A stretch of DNA of 64,000 bases from positions 2,767,501-2,831,500 of the forward strand of contig CP102260.1 of the NCBI GenBank assembly GCA_025146925.1. Direction: 5' to 3'. The position numbers were made by a program, and so were the translations under genes. Below the pieces are notes generated by a model. It saw only the letters and a program-made list of their open reading frames with translations. It was not told the origin of the DNA and made no database searches. Of this stretch, positions 18,377 through 27,153 are shown piece by piece. Position 1 is the stretch's first letter. The number at the start of each line of letters is the position of its first letter. The DNA comes from [Bacteroides] pectinophilus (GTDB taxonomy: Bacteria > Bacillota > Clostridia > Lachnospirales > Lachnospiraceae).

Positions 18377-19366
18377 TTAAAATTTGAATATCTCATCGAG
18401 CGTTCTCAGTATTCTGAAATCTCCCTTGGCTGTCATAGCACCTGTCATGAACGCTCGCTGGAATGTCATTCTTCCATATACTATATCATCAAACACCTGC
18501 TGTTCCATCTTTCCCACGACATCCGCATTATTGCTTCCTTCGCTCACCAGAGAGATATCTGCATTCTGCCCGTTAGCTTTGATACTTACAGTCTTCTGCT
18601 TATCGCTTATTACAATAATATAAGAAGCGTCAAATCCGTTCCTGCCTTCGTAATGCGTCTTAAGCGTTGATATGTAATAATCGTCTCCGCCTCTCTGCTC
18701 ATCATCGAGCATCTCCATGAACATTCCTGCAAGATCCTGTATATCCTGCTTCTGAGTTGCAACGAACTTATCATTGGCAACAAACCTGGATAACTGTTCG
18801 CTCTCCTGTGGCGTAAGCTGGAGTGTCTCCTTCATAAGTGCCCTCTTCATCGCTGCGTTGCTTGACGGAAATGTCTTAACCTGCTGTGACACAGTCCTGT
18901 ACACATTCTCTGCCATCTTCTCTACAAGTGCCGTTGTATCATCCTCAAGTTCAGCCGCATCCTCATCAACATATGCACAGATTCCGTTCATTGCTTTACC
19001 GCCAAGAATCTCCCATGCGTTAGAAAGCGTAAGTGCCGCCTCCCTCTCTCCGTAGGTCTTCGCCATAACGACAGGGAACATGTATATTGAAGCTATCTTA
19101 TCCTTATCACCGTAAAGCCAGCAGGCATCGAGAAAGTCCTGCATAATTCCGCCTATTCCGAACCATTCTACCGTAACCGCAAGTATGACGGCATCTGCAT
19201 CCTTAAGCGTCTGTGGAAGTGTTGTAATTGAACTTCTCAGCTCATGGAGGTCATACCTTGACACATGTACCTTAAGCTCGTCAAGTACATCCTGAACCTT
19301 ACCAAGCACTGACAGCGTCGGGTCTTCTACCATACCTCTTCCGCCATAATATATATTAACATTCAT
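18377..19366 (-). CDS. Flavodoxin-fold NAD(P)H oxidoreductase fused to an SCP2-like domain
   Basis: 329 residues in two parts. Residues ~1-170 look like a flavodoxin-like reductase, with a WFGIGGIMQDFLDACWLYG segment and alternating strands and helices. Residues ~225-329 look like a sterol-carrier-protein-2 fold, ending in MTFQRAFMTGAMTAKGDF, a typical SCP2 signature. AAGGA precedes ATG 19366. It lies 46 bases after the FHA gene, so it may be at the end of the pilus transcript. The substrate of either half is unknown. Confidence 0.75.
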   Translation of the reverse strand: MNVNIYYGGRGMVEDPTLSVLGKVQDVLDELKVHVSRYDLHELRSSITTLPQTLKDADAVILAVTVEWFGIGGIMQDFLDACWLYGDKDKIASIYMFPVVMAKTYGEREAALTLSNAWEILGGKAMNGICAYVDEDAAELEDDTTALVEKMAENVYRTVSQQVKTFPSSNAAMKRALMKETLQLTPQESEQLSRFVANDKFVATQKQDIQDLAGMFMEMLDDEQRGGDDYYISTLKTHYEGRNGFDASYIIVISDKQKTVSIKANGQNADISLVSEGSNNADVVGKMEQQVFDDIVYGRMTFQRAFMTGAMTAKGDFRILRTLDEIFKF

Positions 19367-19412
19367 TCCTTACATTCCCTCTCTTATCAATGAATTACAT
19401 AGCTCAAGAATA

Positions 19413-20747
19413 TCATATCGGATTTGAATTTACAACCCTGTAGAGAGATGCTGCAAATGTTATAACATCGCCGTTATTAAGCCTCTCCGGCTCATTCGGT
19501 ATAAGCCTTCTGCCATTGACATATGTGCCGTTGCCGGAGTACAGATCCTTCACCACAACTTCTTCATTCTCAATACTGATCTGTGCGTGCATCCTGCTTA
19601 CATACGCATCATCAATAAACACATCCGCCTCCATACCATGCCTGCCGATAACACATGGCAGCCGGTCAATTATAATCCTGCCATTTTCCGGATTATCATC
19701 ATGCCACAATTCAAGCACATGTGTTACATTAGAGACAGCAGCATTACACAGTTTCCGTGTTGCATATACATCTTCCGAAACCGCATCCGGCTGCCTGTGC
19801 TGCTGTCTTTGCTGCTGCCTTTCGTGTTGATTCACCGGCGTTGTTTTCCCGGCTGCTTCTGCTGCCTTTGCCGCCTTTACTGCCTTTGCTGCCTTTGTTT
19901 CCTTTGTTTCCTTCCCCATACGTGATGCCATTGTATACATTGCAGCAGGTACTGCCATCAGAACTATAGCGGATATCAGAGGAATTCTCACCGGAAACCG
20001 CGAGCTGAACACCTGGCTTAATATGATAAACACACTTATGATTACGGCAATGCATCTGACGATACCCGGATTAACATTAATAAGTTCCGTATTCTTTATC
20101 GGCGCATGTTCACTGTGTCCTATCTTCAAATCCGGTGCTTTGTCCTCAGCAGCTCCATCCTTTCCACATTCTTCTGCCGGCACGCAGCTATTATGTAAAT
20201 CTCTGGAATTTCCCTGTATAATATCTACAAGCTCCATAATCGTTATATTGCTTCTTCGCGTATGCTGATATGCTTCATAGAATCTCACAGTATCTTCACG
20301 TCTTCCATACTGCATATGCTCCATGTAATACTCAAACAGATGCTGCAGCTTTACATTAACAGGCGTGGTTTCCCCGGGTACATATACAAACCCGGCTTTT
20401 CGGCTGTCAGAATCCCACATAATATATTGCGGCTCAAGTACAATACCATCCCTGTCAAGAAAATACTCATCAAGCGCCACAAGTGTTCTGTCAAGACACT
20501 TTAATATGTCAAGAATAACATCCGTTCCGCTGTTCTCCCTGCTTCCGATATCTTTTAACGATTCATATCCATGTGTATCATAATAATATGCAATCCTGTT
20601 ATTAACACTCTGTGCATGCATATCCAGAATTCCTTTTATTCTGTTATTCCTGAGCATTCCGGTTATATACGGGGGAATCTCCCCCTCAACCTCCGGATAT
20701 ATTTCGATATAACTGTTATTATCTTCATTTATAAATCTGCCTTCCAC
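19413..20747 (-). CDS. FHA-domain membrane protein of the Tad cluster
   Basis: 444 residues. The N-terminal ~160 residues resemble the DUF6382 region often paired with FHA. Two membrane helices (~225-270) follow, then a Lys/Ala repeat and a Gln/His-rich linker, and a C-terminal FHA domain (~355-440) with GRHGMEADVFIDDAYVSRMHAQ and YSGNGTYVNGRRL. FHA domains bind phosphothreonine, so a Ser/Thr kinase partner is expected elsewhere. The start is GTG 20747 with GGAGGG upstream; an ATG at 20771 would place that site inside the gene. It is the last pilus gene of the minus-strand cluster. Confidence 0.8.
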   Translation of the reverse strand: MEGRFINEDNNSYIEIYPEVEGEIPPYITGMLRNNRIKGILDMHAQSVNNRIAYYYDTHGYESLKDIGSRENSGTDVILDILKCLDRTLVALDEYFLDRDGIVLEPQYIMWDSDSRKAGFVYVPGETTPVNVKLQHLFEYYMEHMQYGRREDTVRFYEAYQHTRRSNITIMELVDIIQGNSRDLHNSCVPAEECGKDGAAEDKAPDLKIGHSEHAPIKNTELINVNPGIVRCIAVIISVFIILSQVFSSRFPVRIPLISAIVLMAVPAAMYTMASRMGKETKETKAAKAVKAAKAAEAAGKTTPVNQHERQQQRQQHRQPDAVSEDVYATRKLCNAAVSNVTHVLELWHDDNPENGRIIIDRLPCVIGRHGMEADVFIDDAYVSRMHAQISIENEEVVVKDLYSGNGTYVNGRRLIPNEPERLNNGDVITFAASLYRVVNSNPI

Positions 20748-20771
20748 AAAATTCCCTCCGCATATATGCAA

Positions 20772-21215
20772 CTATCCAATTATATTCTTTGCAGCATTAA
20801 TAAGCCTTATAAATTCCGGCGGTGAATTCACCGTAATATCTGCCCCCGCACTCACATTATGTTTTTTCGTAATACGTGATATCATGTCAGGAGTATTGCC
20901 GTAACACACAACCGAAACCATCTTTTTCCCATCCTGCACTTCCAGCCTTACATTACGCATTGATATCGTCTTCTCCGCAGCATATATCTGCCCTGCATCA
21001 CATATATTTTTCTTTACGATATTCCTGTCAGCCCCTGACATTACCGCATAGTCAGACAGCTCCATCTCAGCTTTTACGCCAAGCTTCAGTGCTGTACTTT
21101 TGGCAATCAGATTATCATGAATATACAGATCAAGCATTATCAATGATACCGTTATAATTACAAAAAGCGGCACTATAACTGCATTTTCCACAGTAATTGA
21201 ACCCCTCAGCCGCAT
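20772..21215 (-). CDS. TadE-like pseudopilin
   Basis: 147 residues. It begins MRLRGSITVENAVIVPLFVI: a class IV-type cleavage site after Gly5 with Glu at +5, then the TadE hydrophobic helix. The remainder is a small extracytoplasmic domain. The start is ATG 21215 with GGGGGTGA upstream, overlapping the end of the peptidase gene by ten bases. The longer open frame upstream is only a shadow of the peptidase gene. It should be processed by one of the two A24 peptidases in the cluster. Confidence 0.85.
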   Translation of the reverse strand: MRLRGSITVENAVIVPLFVIITVSLIMLDLYIHDNLIAKSTALKLGVKAEMELSDYAVMSGADRNIVKKNICDAGQIYAAEKTISMRNVRLEVQDGKKMVSVVCYGNTPDMISRITKKHNVSAGADITVNSPPEFIRLINAAKNIIG

Positions 21216-21640
21216 AATATCACCCCCACATATCCTGCCAGCAGATAAGGTATGAATGCTATAGTGCTTTTTTTCTTCACCTTTCCTGCCATAAGTAAAG
21301 CAGGCATCATTACCGCAGCTATCGTACCTGCAAACATGAGCGCCATAACTGACACATACACTCCCCCAGCAGCACCAATAACCATAAGCACCAGCCCATC
21401 TCCGCTTCCTATTGCCTGTCCCGTCATTACACTCAGCATAATGATGAATGCTCCGGGAAGCATTCCGCATAATATATCTTTCCACCCCATATTGCCGCAT
21501 ATCAGATTGCACGCTGCCAATGCTGCAAGCACTGTAACAGCGCATACCGCCGATATATTTCTATGTCTGTAGTCGACTACCGCTTCCACTCCGAGAAATA
21601 CTACAAGAATAGCATTAATTATGTACCACATTTGCTGCAT
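21206..21640 (-). CDS. A24 prepilin peptidase, CpaA/TadV-like (copy 1)
   Basis: 144 residues, almost entirely hydrophobic. The two catalytic aspartates of aspartic prepilin peptidases are seen: VDYRHRNIS (~23) and the GSGDG motif (~78-82). It would cleave the leader peptides of the Flp pilin and TadE-like proteins at the membrane. It overlaps both neighbours by 10-22 bases, indicating coupled translation. A second peptidase gene opens the cluster at 29436. Confidence 0.87.
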   Translation of the reverse strand: MQQMWYIINAILVVFLGVEAVVDYRHRNISAVCAVTVLAALAACNLICGNMGWKDILCGMLPGAFIIMLSVMTGQAIGSGDGLVLMVIGAAGGVYVSVMALMFAGTIAAVMMPALLMAGKVKKKSTIAFIPYLLAGYVGVILCG

Positions 21641-22605
21641 TGCCGCATTCCTTTCACCGATGTTTTTAATACCTTGATTACATTGCGTCTTATCTTAGGG
21701 CAACTACTATTTGAATGATACCTGCCGCCATATTCCGTAATATATACTTCGGACAGGCCACCGCAATCCGTCCCACAATATTCGCATCTGTAATATATGC
21801 CTCCGCTTTTATTACGCAGCTTATTCACAGATACCGAAGATACCTTACTGACAGCTATGTCTATATATGTACATGCCCTGTCCGTATGATATACATCACC
21901 ATCCTGCGTTACATATACATATTCCTGTGTGTTGCTTTCAGAAGCACTGTCCTTTGCATACATATCACTTCCTGTCCACGCACTGACACACACTTTCTGG
22001 GTAAATGTCCTTATCGCGACTCCAAATACATCAAAAGGATTCCTCATGGCATATCTTACTTCAAGTTCGATATCATTATTACCGTCACGTATTTTGGAAC
22101 CCGTCATTATATATCCTGCATTACCGCCGCTTATATGCATTTTTTCCGCATAATCCGCACCCGTCTCCCTGATAAACAGTGCATATACGGCTGCAATATC
22201 AATACCTCTTTCCAGTATGGATTTTTCCGGAAATGCATCTGCCACATTTTGATTTGATGATATCGCGCCATCACTGTCATCTCCGTTTTGCAGGCAGTCA
22301 GACAGATATGCATAACGTGCCAGCAGTCTGCACTCGTTATACAGACTTTCCTGTATATGAAGCTGCACTGACAACATCTGCATAATATACATGACCGCAG
22401 TAACCGCATATATAAACAGCGGCATCACAAGCGCTGCCTCAACAGTTGCGGAAGCTGATAAGTATGCCCTGTGCACGTTGGGCGAAACGATACACGATAT
22501 GTTATTTTTATTATATCTGACCGGTTTTGCTTCCTTTTGTTCCTTTCTGCCATTATGGCCTGCATATATTCTGTTAATAGTTGCATTGATATATCTTCCG
22601 GGCAT
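21619..22605 (-). CDS. TadE-like protein with two C-terminal Cys/His motifs
   Basis: 328 residues. A basic N-terminus precedes a TadE-type helix (SATVEAALVMPLFIY) with Glu at +5 but Ala rather than Gly before the cleavage point. The C-terminal ~95 residues hold two tandem copies of a motif: VYHTDRACTYI then CEYCG, and RYHSNSSCPKI then CSKCG. Such YHxxxxC...CxxC units occur as small zinc-binding modules in other proteins. The start is ATG 22605 behind GGGAGGTGA. The module would be extracytoplasmic. No characterised homologue with this arrangement comes to mind. Confidence 0.75.
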   Translation of the reverse strand: MPGRYINATINRIYAGHNGRKEQKEAKPVRYNKNNISCIVSPNVHRAYLSASATVEAALVMPLFIYAVTAVMYIMQMLSVQLHIQESLYNECRLLARYAYLSDCLQNGDDSDGAISSNQNVADAFPEKSILERGIDIAAVYALFIRETGADYAEKMHISGGNAGYIMTGSKIRDGNNDIELEVRYAMRNPFDVFGVAIRTFTQKVCVSAWTGSDMYAKDSASESNTQEYVYVTQDGDVYHTDRACTYIDIAVSKVSSVSVNKLRNKSGGIYYRCEYCGTDCGGLSEVYITEYGGRYHSNSSCPKIRRNVIKVLKTSVKGMRQCSKCGT

Positions 22606-22662
22606 ACTTGTCACCTCCCGCAACCCATCCTGTTAATATACTGTCTTCTCATCATTAACAGA

Positions 22663-24819
22663 TTAATATCCGTATGACACACTCTGTACGCTGTATCTGC
22701 TGTTTCTGTACGCTCCCGCCTTAAATGATATGTCCGCATCCATACCGCATATATGATTTCTCATTCTGAACTCCTGACATCCGCGCCTTACTGCCCACAG
22801 CTCTATCTGTGCCATTGTCCTGTAATACTTTTGATTACGCTGACACATCATAAGAAGTATCCGCAGATACTCTTCATAATCAAGTCCTTTGCTGATTCCG
22901 GAATCTGACCTGTCTGAATCTTTTTTCCCAAAATCACAGGCAGCAGCTCCCTCAAGACTCAGTTTCCACGTTGCCGACGTCTTGGCAAGCTCTACCTTAT
23001 CCCCAGCCATTAACTGCCTTACGTCCGACAACGCTTCCGCGTAAGCCCATAATGCCATGATTACATATTCAGCAGCCGTGACTACTGCCGGCATTCCCGT
23101 AAAACCAAACATTGCAAGCGCCAAAGCGTAGCACTCCTGCCTTCTGGCGCTGTCTGTCATAAGACAGACAAAATTTGTCCCCTCTCTTAATGCAGACAGC
23201 TTAAGGACAGTCATAAAAAGATTGTCATAATCTGTCCTGCATCCGTTAAGTATGTACTCCGCCTGGTAATCCAGCAATTCGCCTTCATCACCTGATACAC
23301 TGGCATTCTCTGTATTTGTGCCGCCTCCCCGGTCATTCGTTATATAATCCGTATAGCTGTCAAAATGCATCATCACATATTCATCATAAAGTATCGTATT
23401 CTTTATCTGTGTAAGTACGCCATCCAGATGCGACCTGTCATAACTTACGGCTGAATCTGCCAGGTCTGAAAATGTTATCTGCTTCTCCGATACCTCTGCC
23501 CCATCTTCAAGCACAATCCCCATCATGCCTTTGGACATTACATCACGCACTCTCTGAAACATCCCCTTATCCGCCTTATTCTTCTTAAATACAACCCCTG
23601 AATAATTAAATTTCAGTCCCGAATATCTTATTGCCTGCGCAGTCATCCGGGCATCATGTGTCCGATCCTGCACTTCTCCGTAGCTGCCATTGCGGTAAGC
23701 ATTGCTTATGTCCTGTGTTCTCTGTGAAAGCAGCATAAAATACGGCAATATATCCCTTAATGCCGAATATACCGTCTCCGCATCGCAGATAGCGTCATCC
23801 GTTGCGAATTGCCCGATTTTTCCTGCATCTTCATACAGGATATCCGCGACTTCCTTTCCGATAAGATTCCTGCTCTCATCTATATGACCTTGCGCAGTCT
23901 TTGCCTTTTTCACAACCGAATCTTTGCTTTTCCTGTACATATTGCAAAGCTCTATTCCTCTTTCGCACGCAGCTTTTGCTGAATCCACAGCATCTTCAAG
24001 TTCAGATATTGAACCGGAGACTGATGCCTTCAGCCATCTTTCCTTTTGTGGTGATGCATCATCATCAAGATTGTCCAGCTCATATGCATCATCCTGAATA
24101 TCACTTAATATTGCTGACAGATTGGAATAATGCGGTTTCATGACATTATATACACGCAGATCACTTACCCCCATAAGTGATGGTGACGGCTCATCAGGCG
24201 CCGCTGTTTTGACAAATCCCTGTCCTGTTGCAGCAGGTCCGTCATTCTCACTTTTAAAATAACCTCCGGCAGAGTCAATTCCTTCTACCTGCGCAATCAG
24301 CTCCAGTAATACCGAATCTATTGCTGCAATATCCTCACGGCACTGTGCAATCTCTTCCGCCAGTTCTCCCGTCCTGTACTCTGCCCTGATTCTTTTTTCG
24401 CTCCCCATGAGCATATCTGCAAATTCACTAAACACGCCATATTGCATATATGAAGCTACTGCCGATGCAAATACACTGCCACCTTCATCTGTCGGGTATG
24501 TCTTTGCTGTAATGTCACATGCCAATGCCTGTGCCCCTCCGAATCTTCCGTTATTCTCACAGCTCTTGCCGGCATATGAAGTAATGTCAGCTTCAAGCGA
24601 CTGCCTGTCAGGCATTATAAGAATATTAAATCTGTCTGCAATCTGCCTTGTATAACCTGCAAAGACCGATTCAACAGCCAGATTGGCAGCCATTCCAAGC
24701 TTTACATTAACCGCTGCATCAGATGCTGATTTTATTGAGGTGCATACAACCGCAAGCACCAATATTATAGTAAGTGATGCAAGCACGGTTATCTGTGCTT
24801 TTAATCTGTAAAACCGCAT
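22663..24819 (-). CDS. DUF5702 pilus-cluster membrane protein
   Basis: 718 residues with one N-terminal hydrophobic helix (AQITVLASLTIILVLAVVC, ~8-27) and a large extracytoplasmic, mainly helical domain. The N-terminus resembles a pseudopilin helix but lacks Glu at +5, so processing is doubtful. The family DUF5702 is known from Tad-type clusters of Firmicutes and may be a structural component. GGAG stands 11 bases before ATG 24819. It lies between the Flp pilin and the Cys/His TadE-like protein. Confidence 0.75.
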   Translation of the reverse strand: MRFYRLKAQITVLASLTIILVLAVVCTSIKSASDAAVNVKLGMAANLAVESVFAGYTRQIADRFNILIMPDRQSLEADITSYAGKSCENNGRFGGAQALACDITAKTYPTDEGGSVFASAVASYMQYGVFSEFADMLMGSEKRIRAEYRTGELAEEIAQCREDIAAIDSVLLELIAQVEGIDSAGGYFKSENDGPAATGQGFVKTAAPDEPSPSLMGVSDLRVYNVMKPHYSNLSAILSDIQDDAYELDNLDDDASPQKERWLKASVSGSISELEDAVDSAKAACERGIELCNMYRKSKDSVVKKAKTAQGHIDESRNLIGKEVADILYEDAGKIGQFATDDAICDAETVYSALRDILPYFMLLSQRTQDISNAYRNGSYGEVQDRTHDARMTAQAIRYSGLKFNYSGVVFKKNKADKGMFQRVRDVMSKGMMGIVLEDGAEVSEKQITFSDLADSAVSYDRSHLDGVLTQIKNTILYDEYVMMHFDSYTDYITNDRGGGTNTENASVSGDEGELLDYQAEYILNGCRTDYDNLFMTVLKLSALREGTNFVCLMTDSARRQECYALALAMFGFTGMPAVVTAAEYVIMALWAYAEALSDVRQLMAGDKVELAKTSATWKLSLEGAAACDFGKKDSDRSDSGISKGLDYEEYLRILLMMCQRNQKYYRTMAQIELWAVRRGCQEFRMRNHICGMDADISFKAGAYRNSRYSVQSVSYGY

Positions 24820-24863
24820 ACATTTCCAATCTCCAATCCCATAAAATGTTACATCTTTTCTGT

Positions 24864-25037
24864 CTATATCTGATTGGCCTGGCTCGTCATCTTTGACAAT
24901 ATAGAATTGACAAGTGATGTAATCTGTCTCTTGAAGATTACTACCAATCCGATAAGGACAATGATTATAAGGATGATTTCAACAACACCCATTCCATCCT
25001 CATCTTCCACAAACTTTGTTATAATATTTTTCACCAT
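24864..25037 (-). CDS. Flp-type pilin
   Basis: 57 residues, short enough to be overlooked. The sequence has an acidic start, then EDGMGVVEIILIIVILIGLV: cleavage after Gly15 would leave Met at +1 and Glu at +5, the class IVb prepilin signature, followed by the hydrophobic polymerising helix and a polar tail. ATG 25037 is preceded by GGGGGAATAT. It lies between tadC and the DUF5702 gene with gaps of 24 and 44 bases. It is the probable major subunit of the filament. Confidence 0.9.
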   Translation of the reverse strand: MVKNIITKFVEDEDGMGVVEIILIIIVLIGLVVIFKRQITSLVNSILSKMTSQANQI

Positions 25038-25061
25038 ATATATTCCCCCATTCTTATTCCG

Positions 25062-26372
25062 TCAGAAGTTGAAAGACATCATCGCAGGAACCATTACGAT
25101 TACCATAACTACCGCAAGCATAAGTATCATTGGCAGTAATAATTTTGTTCCTGCCTCTTCTCCAAGCTGCTTTGCCAGATTCTTGCGCTGTTCAAATGCT
25201 TCCTCTGATTCCTGTTCAAGAAGCACCGAAAGTCCTCTTGTGCCTTTCCGTACATTCTGTTCAAGAAGCGTGCCGAGCTTTCGGTATTCCTTGATACCGC
25301 ATCTCCGTCCAAATTCAGCATATGCTATATTCTCAGACATTCCTGACTGCATCTGACGAAGCGTCGTCATCATCTCCTCATATACCGCATGGTACTTTTC
25401 CTTTGGCATGTCCTTCATCTTATTATTGTAGTCAAGTGCAATCTTTTCCCATGCACGCCTTACCGACATGCCCGCACCCGTAAGAAGTGTCAGCTTAGAC
25501 ACAATCTCAGTGTAATCATATTGAAGCTGCTTATTCCTCAGCCTTACAGCCTTGCGTTTTCCCTGTTCACGTCCTGCTATTAACGCGGCCGCTGCAAGTA
25601 CACCTGCCATAATTATTGCCGGAACAGCATTTCCGCCATTCTCCTCATAACGTATGGAATGTCCTTCAACACTTTGCGGCAGGCTTACAGTATCAGAATG
25701 CTTTTCAGATTCAAGCACCGCATCGACGCATGCTTTTACTGATTTCCACAGCCTTTCTTCCCCATTCAGATCCGGCTGTTCAACATGTACCTGATATCTG
25801 TATTCAGATTTATAACTTCCGCATGTCATCAATGCTGTAAGTTCAACATTGGTTCCGGTACCGCCAATACTATCCGTATTGACGCTTCCATCATATCCGA
25901 CGATATCGTAATCTGACGAGTACCATTCAACATTTATTCCATATTCAGGTATCTGCGTCATAAGATTAAGATCTCTGGTTACATGCTGTAAGGACTCATT
26001 GTCCGCAACAATATTATCAGACACAAAGCTGTCTGCATCGGCAAAGCTGTTCATAGCTTCCTCATACGTGGGCTGCCTTGGCAGGACCTCCACAGCTATC
26101 TGCTGTTTTTGCCCACTATTCTCATCTATTGCCTGTATGTCCAGATTCAGCGCACCCTCTCCTGCTCCTGGTCTTGTAATCCGCCCATTATCCAGATTCG
26201 TATTCTTTCCTGCACAAAGTGCTGCAGCACTTAAAAATCCTGTTATAACAATGGCTCCGGCTGCTACAATAATTCTGTACATCCATTCATGCTGAATATT
26301 AATTTCCAGCTTTTCTTTTGCAAACCGTTCACACTTAACGGTGCAGTGCTCTATATATTCGCCGATATCCAT
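25062..26372 (-). CDS. TadC-like inner-membrane protein with an extracytoplasmic Ig-like insert
   Basis: 436 residues. The last ~150 residues are a T2SF domain, with helices around 285 and a C-terminal hydrophobic segment LLLPMILMLAVVMVIVMVPA. Ahead of it a membrane helix (~32-55) and an extracytoplasmic region (~60-250) are added. In that region GINVEWYSSDYDIVGYDGSV followed by a VELTALMTCG strand resembles the atrophied bacterial Ig-like domain found in carbohydrate-active enzymes. The start is ATG 26372 after a G-rich site. It pairs with the TadB-like protein upstream. Confidence 0.8.
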   Translation of the reverse strand: MDIGEYIEHCTVKCERFAKEKLEINIQHEWMYRIIVAAGAIVITGFLSAAALCAGKNTNLDNGRITRPGAGEGALNLDIQAIDENSGQKQQIAVEVLPRQPTYEEAMNSFADADSFVSDNIVADNESLQHVTRDLNLMTQIPEYGINVEWYSSDYDIVGYDGSVNTDSIGGTGTNVELTALMTCGSYKSEYRYQVHVEQPDLNGEERLWKSVKACVDAVLESEKHSDTVSLPQSVEGHSIRYEENGGNAVPAIIMAGVLAAAALIAGREQGKRKAVRLRNKQLQYDYTEIVSKLTLLTGAGMSVRRAWEKIALDYNNKMKDMPKEKYHAVYEEMMTTLRQMQSGMSENIAYAEFGRRCGIKEYRKLGTLLEQNVRKGTRGLSVLLEQESEEAFEQRKNLAKQLGEEAGTKLLLPMILMLAVVMVIVMVPAMMSFNF

Positions 26373-26406
26373 ACAATCCCCCCCCCTGTTACGCATATCT
26401 ATGCAT

Positions 26407-27153
26407 CTATACCTTTATATCAGTTATCTTTCTCCCCAATGCGATTGCCAATGCATATACCGCAAGACACCCCGTCATCACTGCCACCCCTGCGGCATTG
26501 CCATACAGAGGCTCTATAAATTCAGGCGATGCAAGCCGCAGATATACAATTATTCCAAACGGCACAAAATTCATTACCATCTGCTCCATGCGCCGTCCGC
26601 TTATTATTGTCCTTATATCTTCAGCCACCTCATTCTTATCCCTTATAACTGACGCTGTATTACGGATTATTGACATAAGGTCTCCTCCGCTTCTCTTGGC
26701 GTACCTGAATACCTGGGCAAAATACAGAATATCCTCCACTCCGCTCTCGGCCGCAAAATCTTCAAGAATGTCCTCAATATTCTCATTCTGTGCCATTCTG
26801 TTGCATATAATCCTGAACTCTTTTGCTATCCTGCTTTCACTTCCATATAACATCTGCATCTCTTTGTATGCTTCCCTGAATGCATTTTCAATTGAATAAC
26901 CTACGTTAAGTGAGAATGAAACTGCTATTATTCCGTCTTTAAATGCACCGGCAAGCCGCTCATCCTCCCGCTTTGCAAGCTCTCTTTTTTGAATTCTCAC
27001 ATATACCCAGCACAGTGGAAGCAGCAGAATAACCACAAGAAACGAGTTATAAAATATGATTCCCACCGCAACAGGTATGAAAAGACTCTTAAGCCACAAT
27101 CTAATGTCCTTTCCAAATGCTATTCCCGCATGCAGTTTTCCGTCTGTCCCCAA
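26407..27153 (-). CDS. TadB-like type II secretion F-domain protein
   Basis: 248 residues. Two N-terminal hydrophobic segments (~20-55), a cytoplasmic T2SF helical domain (~65-190) and C-terminal hydrophobic helices (~190-240) are visible. It should form the assembly platform with TadC. No ATG exists at the right place; the start is TTG 27153 with GGGGGTGA upstream, and the gene overlaps cpaF by 34 bases. Confidence 0.85.
   Translation of the reverse strand: MGTDGKLHAGIAFGKDIRLWLKSLFIPVAVGIIFYNSFLVVILLLPLCWVYVRIQKRELAKREDERLAGAFKDGIIAVSFSLNVGYSIENAFREAYKEMQMLYGSESRIAKEFRIICNRMAQNENIEDILEDFAAESGVEDILYFAQVFRYAKRSGGDLMSIIRNTASVIRDKNEVAEDIRTIISGRRMEQMVMNFVPFGIIVYLRLASPEFIEPLYGNAAGVAVMTGCLAVYALAIALGRKITDIKV

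Noticed and set aside
19744-20055. Gly/Lys/Ser-repeat minus-strand frame of 103 codons.
   Set aside because: It is a shifted reading of the Lys/Ala linker of the FHA protein.
21216-21545. Upstream extension of the small TadE-like gene to 21545.
   Set aside because: The extension overlaps the peptidase gene in another frame and is Cys/Tyr/Arg-rich noise. A good ribosome binding site stands before ATG 21215.
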